This document shows positions 1-7,184 of a stretch of DNA of 59,448 nt, one piece after another (within the stretch, counting starts at the first letter, position 1; every line of letters starts with the position of its first letter). Under the pieces are notes generated by a model that saw only the letters and a list, made by a program, of their open reading frames with translations, did not search any database and was not told the origin of the DNA. The translations under genes were made by a program, and so were the position numbers. Source of the stretch: Virgifigura deserti (GTDB taxonomy: Bacteria > Pseudomonadota > Alphaproteobacteria > Dongiales > Dongiaceae); NCBI GenBank assembly GCA_003576685.1, contig QOZR01000019.1, positions 1-59,448 of the forward strand, read 5' to 3'.

Positions 1-1
1 C

Positions 2-118
2 GCCCTGGTGCTGGCCGGGCGCGATCCGGACACCGGGCAGCTCGGGCTGCTCAACACCGGCACCTTGCGGGCCAGCGACGGCGGTATTCTCAGACTGTTC
101 GCCGGGACCTACGACCAG
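2..118 (+). repeat. Intragenic direct repeat, copy 1
   Basis: These 117 bases are identical to 704-820, an offset of 702 bp or exactly 234 codons, so the PEP-CTERM gene carries an in-frame tandem duplication. Similarity continues beyond the identical core, with substitutions, to about position 320. The left copy may extend beyond the window edge. Confidence 0.9.
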
Positions 119-1930
119 ACCGACGGCACCGACGCGGGCACGATCGAGGCGCTCGCCGGTTCACGCATCCAGATCGAGGGTTCTGCAGTCATGATCGACG
201 GCGGCGCCTTGCGCACGGTGGGCAGCGGCACGCTTCTGGTTCAGGACGCAGGCGTCACACTCGACGGGGTCGCCTTTAGCAACGCGGGCACCACGACTGT
301 CGACAGCGCCGGCTTCATGGTCAACGAAGGGGCCATCGTGAACAGTGGCGCGATGCGGTTCATCGGCACCAGCCCCGTGCTCAAGGGCGTCGACGTCCAG
401 AACAGCGGCAGCATCACGGTCGAGGCGCAGGGGATCGGCTTTGCCAGGCTGCGGCTCGAGGGCGATGTGACCTTCGACGGCGGCGGCGTGCTGACGCTGG
501 CCGGGCCAGCCCTTCAGCCGACTTGGCCGGGCGATCGCGCAGAGAGCCTGAAGGCACGAACCTCCATCGGCCCCGCCAGTGCCAATCCAACAACACTGAT
601 CAACCGGAACCATACGATCGAAGGCAGCGGCGACATCGGCTTCTTCTCGATGGGCATCGAGAACTTGGCGGGCGGCCTGATCGACGCCAACGTCGCCGAC
701 GCCGCCCTGGTGCTGGCCGGGCGCGATCCGGACACCGGGCAGCTCGGGCTGCTCAACACCGGCACCTTGCGGGCCAGCGACGGCGGTATTCTCAGACTGT
801 TCGCCGGGACCTACGACCAGGACGACGGCACCGACCAAGGCACGACCGAGGCGCTCGCCGGCTCGCGCGTGCACGTCGAGGATTCGTTCGTCACGATCGA
901 CGGCGGCGCCCTGCGCACGGTGGGCAGCGGCGAGCTCCTGGTCCAGGACGCGGCCATGACGCTGAACGACGTCACCTTCTCCAATGAGGGCGTCACCACC
1001 GTCGACAGCGCCGGTTTCACTGTCAATCAAGGGCTGATCGACAACAGCGGCGCGATAACCGGCCAGACGGGCGCCACCATTCGTCTCAACGACACCAATG
1101 TTCGCGGCGGCGCGCTGAACATGAGCGCGGACGGCCAGCTATTTTCGACCGGCAACTCGTCCTTGGACGGGGTTTCGGTGGATGGCGACTTCGAGAATTC
1201 CGGCACCCTCACCATTGGCCGCGACGGCGCCGCCCTGACCGGCCGCTATCGGCAGACGGCGGGCAGCACGGTGCTCGACGGCGGCACGCTCGGCACGTCG
1301 TTCCTGGACATTCAAGGCGGCGGCCTGTCCGGCAACGGCACGATCGATGGACCGGCGCAGATCGCCGGGCTCGTGGATGCAGGCTTCTCCGCCGGCATCC
1401 TGAACTTCCTGGATGACGCGACCTTCTCCGGAACAATCAACCTCGAGATCGGCGGCATTCTCGTCGATACCGGCATCCCATCGCCGGATCGCATCAATGT
1501 CGGGTCTGATCCCGCCGGCACGGAATACGACCAGTACAATGTGTTCGGCACCGCGGTCCTGGACTCGGCCCTCGGTTTCTCCCTCTCCCTCATCGACGGC
1601 TTCGATCCGTTGGTCGGAGACTTCTTCGATGTGCTGACGGCCGATACCCTGCTGGCGGACCTCGGCGCGCTCGACTTCATGCTCCCGACCTTGCAGGACC
1701 GGGCCTTCATCGCCAGCATCGTCTCCTTCGACGGCCGCGATGCGCTGCGGGTGTCAGTCGTCGGCACGGCTGCACAGGTGCCGGAGCCCGGCGTGCTGCC
1801 GCTGTTCGGTACCGGTCTGCTCCTGTTGCTGGTTTGGCATCAGCGGTCCCGACGCTGCCCGGCGCATTCGGGAATATCTCGTTATGATTGGTGCGCCCGG
1901 CGGGATTCGAACCCACGACCCCAGGATTAG
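2..1930 (+). CDS. PEP-CTERM sorting-domain protein, 5' partial
   Basis: The frame is open to the left edge, so the N-terminus and any signal peptide lie outside the window. The visible 642 codons are Gly/Ala/Asp-rich, low in Cys and Lys, with beta-helix-like runs such as NSGTLTIGRDGAAL, typical of exported surface or matrix proteins. A 234-residue unit is duplicated in tandem. The C-terminus has the PEP-CTERM signal: VPEPG, then a hydrophobic stretch of about 15 residues (LFGTGLLLLLVW), then the basic cluster RSRR. In that family the signal directs exosortase-dependent sorting at the inner membrane; no exosortase gene is in the window. About 24 residues follow the RSRR, and the last part (ARRDSNPRPQD) is antisense to the tRNA-Arg 3' half, with the stop codon inside it. 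Confidence 0.8.
   Translation, partial: ALVLAGRDPDTGQLGLLNTGTLRASDGGILRLFAGTYDQTDGTDAGTIEALAGSRIQIEGSAVMIDGGALRTVGSGTLLVQDAGVTLDGVAFSNAGTTTVDSAGFMVNEGAIVNSGAMRFIGTSPVLKGVDVQNSGSITVEAQGIGFARLRLEGDVTFDGGGVLTLAGPALQPTWPGDRAESLKARTSIGPASANPTTLINRNHTIEGSGDIGFFSMGIENLAGGLIDANVADAALVLAGRDPDTGQLGLLNTGTLRASDGGILRLFAGTYDQDDGTDQGTTEALAGSRVHVEDSFVTIDGGALRTVGSGELLVQDAAMTLNDVTFSNEGVTTVDSAGFTVNQGLIDNSGAITGQTGATIRLNDTNVRGGALNMSADGQLFSTGNSSLDGVSVDGDFENSGTLTIGRDGAALTGRYRQTAGSTVLDGGTLGTSFLDIQGGGLSGNGTIDGPAQIAGLVDAGFSAGILNFLDDATFSGTINLEIGGILVDTGIPSPDRINVGSDPAGTEYDQYNVFGTAVLDSALGFSLSLIDGFDPLVGDFFDVLTADTLLADLGALDFMLPTLQDRAFIASIVSFDGRDALRVSVVGTAAQVPEPGVLPLFGTGLLLLLVWHQRSRRCPAHSGISRYDWCARRDSNPRPQD
704..820 (+). repeat. 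Intragenic direct repeat, copy 2
   Basis: Second copy of the 117-bp identical block at 2-118, in the same reading frame. The perfect identity suggests recent duplication or gene conversion within the repeat array. Confidence 0.9.
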
Positions 1931-1938
1931 GAATCCTG
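1887..1938. repeat. attL: tRNA-Arg 3' end direct repeat
   Basis: Matches 33408-33459 with one difference, at 1892 versus 33413, which is the tRNA discriminator position. The 46 bases 1893-1938 are identical and cover the anticodon region to the 3' acceptor strand of the tRNA; the CCA complement is at 1889-1891. No 5' half of a tRNA follows, so this is a remnant attachment site and not a gene. Confidence 0.92.
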
Positions 1939-2041
1939 AGGTCTGGCACGCCGAGGCTCGCCATATTTTTCCGCTTTCACATTGTTTCAGGCGGTTATCC
2001 TGCACCCTACAGCCACTGATCGTCATTGCTACTCATGATCG

Positions 2042-2061
2042 TGGTTGCTATATGGTTGCTA
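2042..2061 (+). promoter_or_regulatory. Candidate integrase arm sites, left end
   Basis: Two copies of TGGTTGCTA (2042-2050 and 2053-2061) spaced 11 bp apart, about 100 bp inside attL and just upstream of the integrase start. The same paired arrangement occurs in the same orientation just inside attR at 33345-33363. Short repeats inside both ends of an island are typical of arm-type sites bound by the N-terminal domain of tyrosine integrases; their position upstream of int would also permit autoregulation. Function is inferred from position and repetition. Confidence 0.55.
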
Positions 2062-2091
2062 TGAATCGTAACGACCATGGGGCACGAGTAG

Positions 2092-3375
2092 ATGCCGGGG
2101 AAACGGAGCCGGAGCCAGATTACTGAGACCGCGGTCGCGGCGTTGAATCCTGGCGAGTTGCTGTGGGATGGAAAGATCACTGGTTTCGGCGTCCGCCGCC
2201 AAAAGGACGGCCGGATATTCGTCCTCAAGTACCGCGTGGGCGGACGGCAACGCTGGTACACGATCGGCAAGCACGGCTCGCCCTGGACGGTCCATAAGGC
2301 TCGAGAAAAGGCAAAGGCGTTGCTGGGTGATGTGGCCGAAGGGCGAGATCCGGCAGCCGCGCGTGATACCAGCAAGGGTGCGCCGACGGTGGCGGAACTA
2401 TGCAAACGTTACTTCGCGGAGTATGCCGCCGAGCACAAAAAGGCCTCCAGTCAGGCGGCAGATGAACGAAATATTCGCAACCACATCTTGCCGATCCTCG
2501 GTAGGCTTCGCGTCGCCGATGTCACCCGCGCCGACATTGACCGCCTCAAGCTGGCTGTCGCGCAGGGCAAGACCGCAAAGGACGAGAAGGTCGGGCCCAG
2601 ACGCCGCATTGTCGTCCGTGGCGGCACCGGAGCTGCCAACCGCTGCCTTGCACTGACAAGCAAAATGTTCAATCTGGCCGAACTTTGGGGCTGGCGGCCG
2701 GACGGTTCTAATCCCTGTCGCCATATACAGAAATATGCAGAACACAAGATTGAGCGATTCCTGAAACAGGCTGAGCTAGGGCGGTTGGCGTCAGTGTTGA
2801 TCGAATGCGAGCGGCAGGGGGCGGAGCTGCTGAGCGTCATAGCTGCGATCCGGCTACTAATCTTCACGGGATGCCGCCGCGATGAGATATTGACGCTTCG
2901 TTGGGAGGACGTGGATTTAGAGGCTGCGTGCTTGCGGCTGCGCGACTCCAAATCCGGGGCCAAGGTGGTCTATCTGTCGGCCCCGGCGCTAAAGGTCCTC
3001 GCTGATTTGCCGCGTGTGGCCGGCAATCCCTACGTCGTCTTTGGTGAGCGGCTAGGCAGTCATCTCGTGAATCTCGAGAAGCCCTGGCGGCGCATCCGAG
3101 CAAAAGCCAAGCTGGATGACGTCCGCTTACACGACCTTCGGCATTCGTACGCGAGTTTCGGTACAGCCGGTGGGCTGTCGCTGCCGATGATCGGCAAACT
3201 ATTGGGCCATGCACGGTCTGAAACGACGAACCGCTACAGCCATTTAGCTGACGACCCAGTTAAGGCCGCCAACGAGGCCATCGGCCGGCGCATTGCCGCC
3301 GCCATGGAGCAAAAATCACTCTGGCGTCGACCTCCAGAGCAGAGAGAGACACCGGTGGAGAGGCAAACGAGTTAG
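2092..3375 (+). CDS. Tyrosine site-specific integrase (P4-like)
   Basis: 427 residues, the usual length for P4-like island integrases. An N-terminal DUF4102-type domain (about 1-85, with FGVRRQKDGR and KYRVGGRQRWYTIG) precedes a SAM-like core-binding domain (about 100-220) and the catalytic domain. Visible catalytic residues: Arg in FTGCRRDEILTLRW, Lys in RDSKSGAK, the HxxR box in LHDLRHSYAS, the second His in KLLGHARSETTNRYSH and the Tyr nucleophile in the same segment (NRY). It should catalyse integration and excision at the tRNA-Arg 3' end. It sits beside the truncated tRNA copy, not the intact one. Two TGGTTGCTA repeats lie just upstream of the start. The gene looks intact, so excision may still be possible if an excisionase is supplied; the AlpA-like gene at 32108-32317 is a candidate. 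Confidence 0.95.
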   Translation: MPGKRSRSQITETAVAALNPGELLWDGKITGFGVRRQKDGRIFVLKYRVGGRQRWYTIGKHGSPWTVHKAREKAKALLGDVAEGRDPAAARDTSKGAPTVAELCKRYFAEYAAEHKKASSQAADERNIRNHILPILGRLRVADVTRADIDRLKLAVAQGKTAKDEKVGPRRRIVVRGGTGAANRCLALTSKMFNLAELWGWRPDGSNPCRHIQKYAEHKIERFLKQAELGRLASVLIECERQGAELLSVIAAIRLLIFTGCRRDEILTLRWEDVDLEAACLRLRDSKSGAKVVYLSAPALKVLADLPRVAGNPYVVFGERLGSHLVNLEKPWRRIRAKAKLDDVRLHDLRHSYASFGTAGGLSLPMIGKLLGHARSETTNRYSHLADDPVKAANEAIGRRIAAAMEQKSLWRRPPEQRETPVERQTS

Positions 3376-3684
3376 CCTGATTGCGTCGATGACTCATTAG
3401 ATAGTCTTCGACGAATCGCAGGCAAAAAACGGGCAGGCAGTTGACTACTACGGCTTTGGCAGGTTTGCTCACGCTGTAGCGAACTGAGTTATAAATAAAA
3501 CAAGAGCCCCATGCGCAGGACCGACTTTTGTCGTCCTGGTCGGAGAAATGTCGCCAGGAATATTGCCATTCTGCCACTGGCACTGATAGAACAAGGGACA
3601 TGGACCTGGGGATTAACGAGCGCGCAGAGCCCAAACTCACCGCCTCGTCCGGCGCTGAAGCAGAAAGGCGCCAGAAGCTGAAGT
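3376..3684. other. Intergenic region upstream of the defence operon
   Basis: 309 bp between the integrase and vsr without a convincing gene. It is less GC-rich than its surroundings in the middle. A TATAAA hexamer near 3491-3496 could be a -10 box for the vsr operon, but no -35 at good spacing is clear (TTGCTC lies 19 bp upstream). No tRNA or strong terminator hairpin was seen. Confidence 0.4.
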
Positions 3685-4101
3685 ATGGATCTGGTATCTC
3701 CTGAGCGGCGGTCGGCCAATATGGCCCGCATCCGCGGGCGTGACACCAAGCCCGAGGTTGCCGTGCGCCGGCTGGCGCACCGCCTCGGCTACCGCTTCAG
3801 GCTTCACCGCCGCGATCTGCCCGGTACGCCAGACCTGGTCTTCCCGGCACGAAGCAAGATAGTATTCGTACATGGTTGCTTCTGGCATCGGCATCCGGGG
3901 TGCCGATTCACCTATGAACCCAAGTCGAATGTTGAGTTCTGGCGCAAAAAATTCACGGCGAATAAGCAACGTGACGCGCGCGTGAAGGGGGAACTGAAGC
4001 AAATGGGGTGGGATGTCCTGACCATCTGGGAGTGTGAAGCGACCGACGACGAGGCCATGGCTACGGTTCTTAAGAGGTTCCTCGGCGATGCGGTCCGCTG
4101 A
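3685..4101 (+). CDS. vsr: Very short patch repair endonuclease Vsr
   Basis: 138 residues, full length for the family. It carries the Vsr signature in order: MARIRGRDTKPE near the N-terminus, FRLHRRDLPGTPDLVF, the active-site segment VFVHGCFWHRHPGC, EFWRKKFTANKQRD and GWDVLTIWECE. Vsr nicks 5' of the mismatched T in T:G mismatches produced by deamination of 5-methylcytosine, protecting sites methylated by its partner Dcm. The stop overlaps the start of the methyltransferase gene by 14 bp, so the two are translationally linked. First gene of the island defence operon. Confidence 0.94.
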   Translation: MDLVSPERRSANMARIRGRDTKPEVAVRRLAHRLGYRFRLHRRDLPGTPDLVFPARSKIVFVHGCFWHRHPGCRFTYEPKSNVEFWRKKFTANKQRDARVKGELKQMGWDVLTIWECEATDDEAMATVLKRFLGDAVR

Positions 4102-5584
4102 GCAACATCGGGCTCGGACTCTCAAGATCGAACAGCTCCGCGCTGGCGGCGCCCCGCGTGTCCTCGAACTGTGCTCAGGTTGCGGCGGCCTCGCGCTTGG
4201 CCTGAAGTCCGCTGGTTTCGAACTCGCCGCTCATATCGAGGCGGATCCGCTCGCAGCGGAGAGCTACGCGCTCAACTTCGCGGCCGACGAGCAGACTCGT
4301 GCCCGCTGGGCTGTGGCACGGGACATGGTCGAGTGTTCGGCGGACGATCTCGTGAATGATCTCGAGCTTGGAAGCGAAACTACGGCCGTGTTCGATATTC
4401 TGGCCGCCGGGCTCCCCTGCCAAGCCTTCGCCCGAATCGGCAGGTCGAAGCTGCGGGAACTGGCTGGCGGCGAGCATGATGCGTTCCGTAAGGATCCCCG
4501 TGCCGCGCTCTATCGCCGCTTCCTCGACTATGTTACCGACACACAGCCGCTTGCGATCATTATCGAGAATGTGCCCGATATTCTGAACTTCGGTGGCCAC
4601 AACGTGCCAGAAGAGATCTGCGAGGTGCTTGAAGACGCCGGTTATCGTGCCGCCTATACCATTCTGAACGCCGCCTACTACGGCGTACCACAGATCCGCG
4701 AACGGCTGTTTCTTATTGCGATCGCCGATACGCTCAACGTTGAACCGACCTTCCCGGACCCGACGCATTTTGTCGAACTCCCGCGAGGCTACGAGAGCTC
4801 GCGCAGCGTTGCTCTGAAGTACGTCGCGCCCGACAGCCGACGCTTCCGCCCGATCCATCGGCCGGACCGTTCGCTGGGAAAGGCGGTGAGCGTCCGGGAA
4901 GCGCTCGGGGATCTGCCGAAGATCCAGGAGCACTGGTCCGATCCGAAAGCGATGAGGCGCCGGCACGTGACTGACCGTCTGCCCTATCGCAAGGGCACGA
5001 AGCTGTCCGACTATGCGCAGCTGATGCGGACATGGAGCGGTTTCGAGAGTCTAGTCGACGTCGATGGCCACGTTGTGCGGCTGACGCCGCGGGATTTCCC
5101 GATCTTCGCCAGGATGTCACACGGCGCCGACTACCCGCGGGCACGGGCTATCGCCGAGGCGATGTTTGCGCGGGAGTTGGACATGCGCGGAATCGCTCCA
5201 GGCCTCAAGGACTCGCCGGCTCGCGCAGCCCTCTGGAAGGCGATGGTTCCACCCTATGATCCGGCCAAGTTCCCCAATAAGTGGTGGAAGATGGATCCGT
5301 TCAGGCCCTCGCGCACGTTGACCGCGCATATCGGCAAGGACACCTATTCTCACATACACTATGACAGCCAGCAGCGCCGGACGGTGTCGGTCCGGGAGGC
5401 CGCGCGGCTGCAATCTTTCCCAGACGGGTTCCGCTTCGCCGGAGCAATGAACGCCGCATTCCGCCAGATCGGCAACGCCGTTCCTCCGCTCCTGGCGAAG
5501 GCGGTTGCCGAGCAGCTCAGAAAGGATCTTATGGGAGCAGCGGCTGCGCTACCCAGGGCGATCCGCAGGAGCAGGGCTGCATAG
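4088..5584 (+). CDS. dcm: C5-cytosine DNA methyltransferase
   Basis: 498 residues from the ATG at 4088; an upstream in-frame codon at 4034 lies deep inside vsr and is unlikely. Motif I is ELCSGCGGLALGLKSAGFE, motif IV the Pro-Cys nucleophile in AGLPCQAFARIG, motif VI IIIENVPDIL, motif VIII QIRERLFLIA, and motifs IX-X RQIGNAVPPLLAKAV at the C-terminus. A long variable segment (about 240-400) before motif IX holds the target-recognition region; the target sequence cannot be read from it. It should add a methyl group to C5 of cytosine in duplex DNA and act as the modification arm of the operon. Downstream come the MORC-like ATPase, Z1, PD-(D/E)XK and AIPR genes, which would form the restriction arm. 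Confidence 0.93.
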   Translation: MRSAEQHRARTLKIEQLRAGGAPRVLELCSGCGGLALGLKSAGFELAAHIEADPLAAESYALNFAADEQTRARWAVARDMVECSADDLVNDLELGSETTAVFDILAAGLPCQAFARIGRSKLRELAGGEHDAFRKDPRAALYRRFLDYVTDTQPLAIIIENVPDILNFGGHNVPEEICEVLEDAGYRAAYTILNAAYYGVPQIRERLFLIAIADTLNVEPTFPDPTHFVELPRGYESSRSVALKYVAPDSRRFRPIHRPDRSLGKAVSVREALGDLPKIQEHWSDPKAMRRRHVTDRLPYRKGTKLSDYAQLMRTWSGFESLVDVDGHVVRLTPRDFPIFARMSHGADYPRARAIAEAMFARELDMRGIAPGLKDSPARAALWKAMVPPYDPAKFPNKWWKMDPFRPSRTLTAHIGKDTYSHIHYDSQQRRTVSVREAARLQSFPDGFRFAGAMNAAFRQIGNAVPPLLAKAVAEQLRKDLMGAAAALPRAIRRSRAA

Positions 5585-5678
5585 CGACACCATAGAATTC
5601 ACGCAGGCCGGCAGCTCGACTGGAGAGCGCGATCGAACGAAGGCCGGTTCGGGCAAGCTGACGGCGAGAGTTGAGGGC

Positions 5679-7184
5679 ATGGGGGCTGAACACGCGCGCA
5701 CAGTGGAGATAATTCCTTCGGCGTCGGCGCTGTTGCAGTCGCTCCGCGGGCTCGGTTACGCGCCAGAAACCGCCCTGGCGGACCTTATCGACAACAGCAT
5801 TGCCGCGGGTGCGGCCAGGATCGATGTGGATCTCGACTGGAATGGCGGCACACCTGTCGTCGCCATCCTCGACGACGGCCGTGGCCTGGATTTCGACGGG
5901 CTCTCTGCCGCAATGCGCTTCGGGGGAGATGGCCCAATGGCGGAGCGCACGTCCGACGACCTAGGCCGTTTCGGGCTGGGCCTGAAGACGGCGTCGCTGT
6001 CCCAGTGTCGGCGCATGACCGTTGCCAGCCGGAAGGATGGGCTGACCTCCTGTCTCGCCTGGGACGTTGACCAAGTGGCCGCGAAGGGCAAGTGGGAAGC
6101 ACTGGTTCCTGAAGCCCTACCCGCGACCCGGCTGGCTGAAGCATTTGGCTCCAGAGCTCAGGGCACCCTCGTCGTCTGGGAACACATGGATGCGATCGGC
6201 GGCCTGTTCGGCCTCGACAGTGAGGATTTCTTCGCCCGACTCCAGAATATACGCGCTCACTTCGCGATGGTCTTTCACCGCTTCCTGGCCGGCGATGCCC
6301 GACGGATCGCCATCGCTATCAACGGCCGTGTTGTGCGGGGCTGGGATCCGTTCCAGCGGAATCATCCCGCGACGATCACGATGCCGACCGAACGGCTCCG
6401 GTCCACCGCCGGTGTCATGGATGTCTCGCCCTTCGTCCTACCGCACCGTGACCGCTTCGCGAACGAGGCAGAATACGAAGCGGCTGGCGGGTTCGGCGGC
6501 TGGAGCGAGCGCCAAGGCTTCTATGTCTACAGGGGCAAGCGGCTTGTGGCGGCTGGCGGCTGGCTGGGTTTGGGGGGTGCCCGCGCCTGGACGAGGGAGG
6601 AATCCAGCCGCCTCGCGAGATTGTCGGTGGACCTGCCCACCCACGTCGATGCCGAATGGCGGATCGATGTCCGCAAATCGCTGGCGCGGCCGCCCGCAGT
6701 GCTTCGCCCACGACTGACTGCCATAGCAGCAGCCTGCCGCGGGAAGGCCCGGGAGGTGTTTGCTTGGCGCGGCGGCAAGGTTCGCCGCCAAGCCGCCAAG
6801 CTGGGCCAACCGGTATGGACGGCCGAGCAGATCTCGGGCCGTGTACAGTACCGTATCAACCGCAATCATCCCGCCCTGCAACGTCTCTTCGCTGCTGCAG
6901 GAGACAATCAAAATCTCCTAACCGCTGCGCTCGTCCTGATCGAAAAGACTGTTCCGATCGAACGGATCTGGCTCGACGTTTCCGAGACCGGCGACACGCG
7001 GTCTACCGCGCTCAGCGACACCGAGATCTCCCTCCTCGCAGACCAGTTGGCGTCGGTGGTGACCGGCATGTCCGGAGACGATCCGGTCGAGGTCCGGCTT
7101 GACAGGATGCTCCAGCAGTTGCCTGTTAAAACTGGCGCCCTTCGCCGCTCCGTTCTCCGGATCATTGGAACACCGGATGAGTAA
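5679..7184 (+). CDS. MORC/MutL-like GHKL ATPase of restriction operon
   Basis: 501 residues from the ATG at 5679, which has a GAGG-type ribosome site; the longer upstream frame overlapping dcm is not protein-like. The N-terminal Bergerat-fold ATPase is clear: N box LADLIDNSIAAGA (about 34-46), G1 box ILDDGRGLD (about 63-71) and G2 box GRFGLGLKTASLS (about 96-108). The rest resembles the S5-like and C-terminal regions of bacterial MORC/MutL-like proteins found in restriction operons. Family knowledge: such ATPases are thought to be ATP-driven DNA clamps that couple recognition to cleavage. The last 8 bp overlap the start of the Z1 gene. It is not a histidine kinase, because there is no H-box, nor full MutL, because the known MutL endonuclease motif is absent. 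Confidence 0.85.
   Translation: MGAEHARTVEIIPSASALLQSLRGLGYAPETALADLIDNSIAAGAARIDVDLDWNGGTPVVAILDDGRGLDFDGLSAAMRFGGDGPMAERTSDDLGRFGLGLKTASLSQCRRMTVASRKDGLTSCLAWDVDQVAAKGKWEALVPEALPATRLAEAFGSRAQGTLVVWEHMDAIGGLFGLDSEDFFARLQNIRAHFAMVFHRFLAGDARRIAIAINGRVVRGWDPFQRNHPATITMPTERLRSTAGVMDVSPFVLPHRDRFANEAEYEAAGGFGGWSERQGFYVYRGKRLVAAGGWLGLGGARAWTREESSRLARLSVDLPTHVDAEWRIDVRKSLARPPAVLRPRLTAIAAACRGKAREVFAWRGGKVRRQAAKLGQPVWTAEQISGRVQYRINRNHPALQRLFAAAGDNQNLLTAALVLIEKTVPIERIWLDVSETGDTRSTALSDTEISLLADQLASVVTGMSGDDPVEVRLDRMLQQLPVKTGALRRSVLRIIGTPDE

Noticed and set aside
1893..1938. A second tRNA gene at the left end
   Set aside because: Only the 3' half (anticodon to acceptor) is present; the sequence after 1938 does not form D-arm or 5' acceptor strand, so it is an attachment remnant.
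5505..5678. Extended start of the MORC-like ATPase into dcm
   Set aside because: The extra 58 residues overlap the conserved end of the methyltransferase and lack folded character; the ATG at 5679 precedes the GHKL domain directly.
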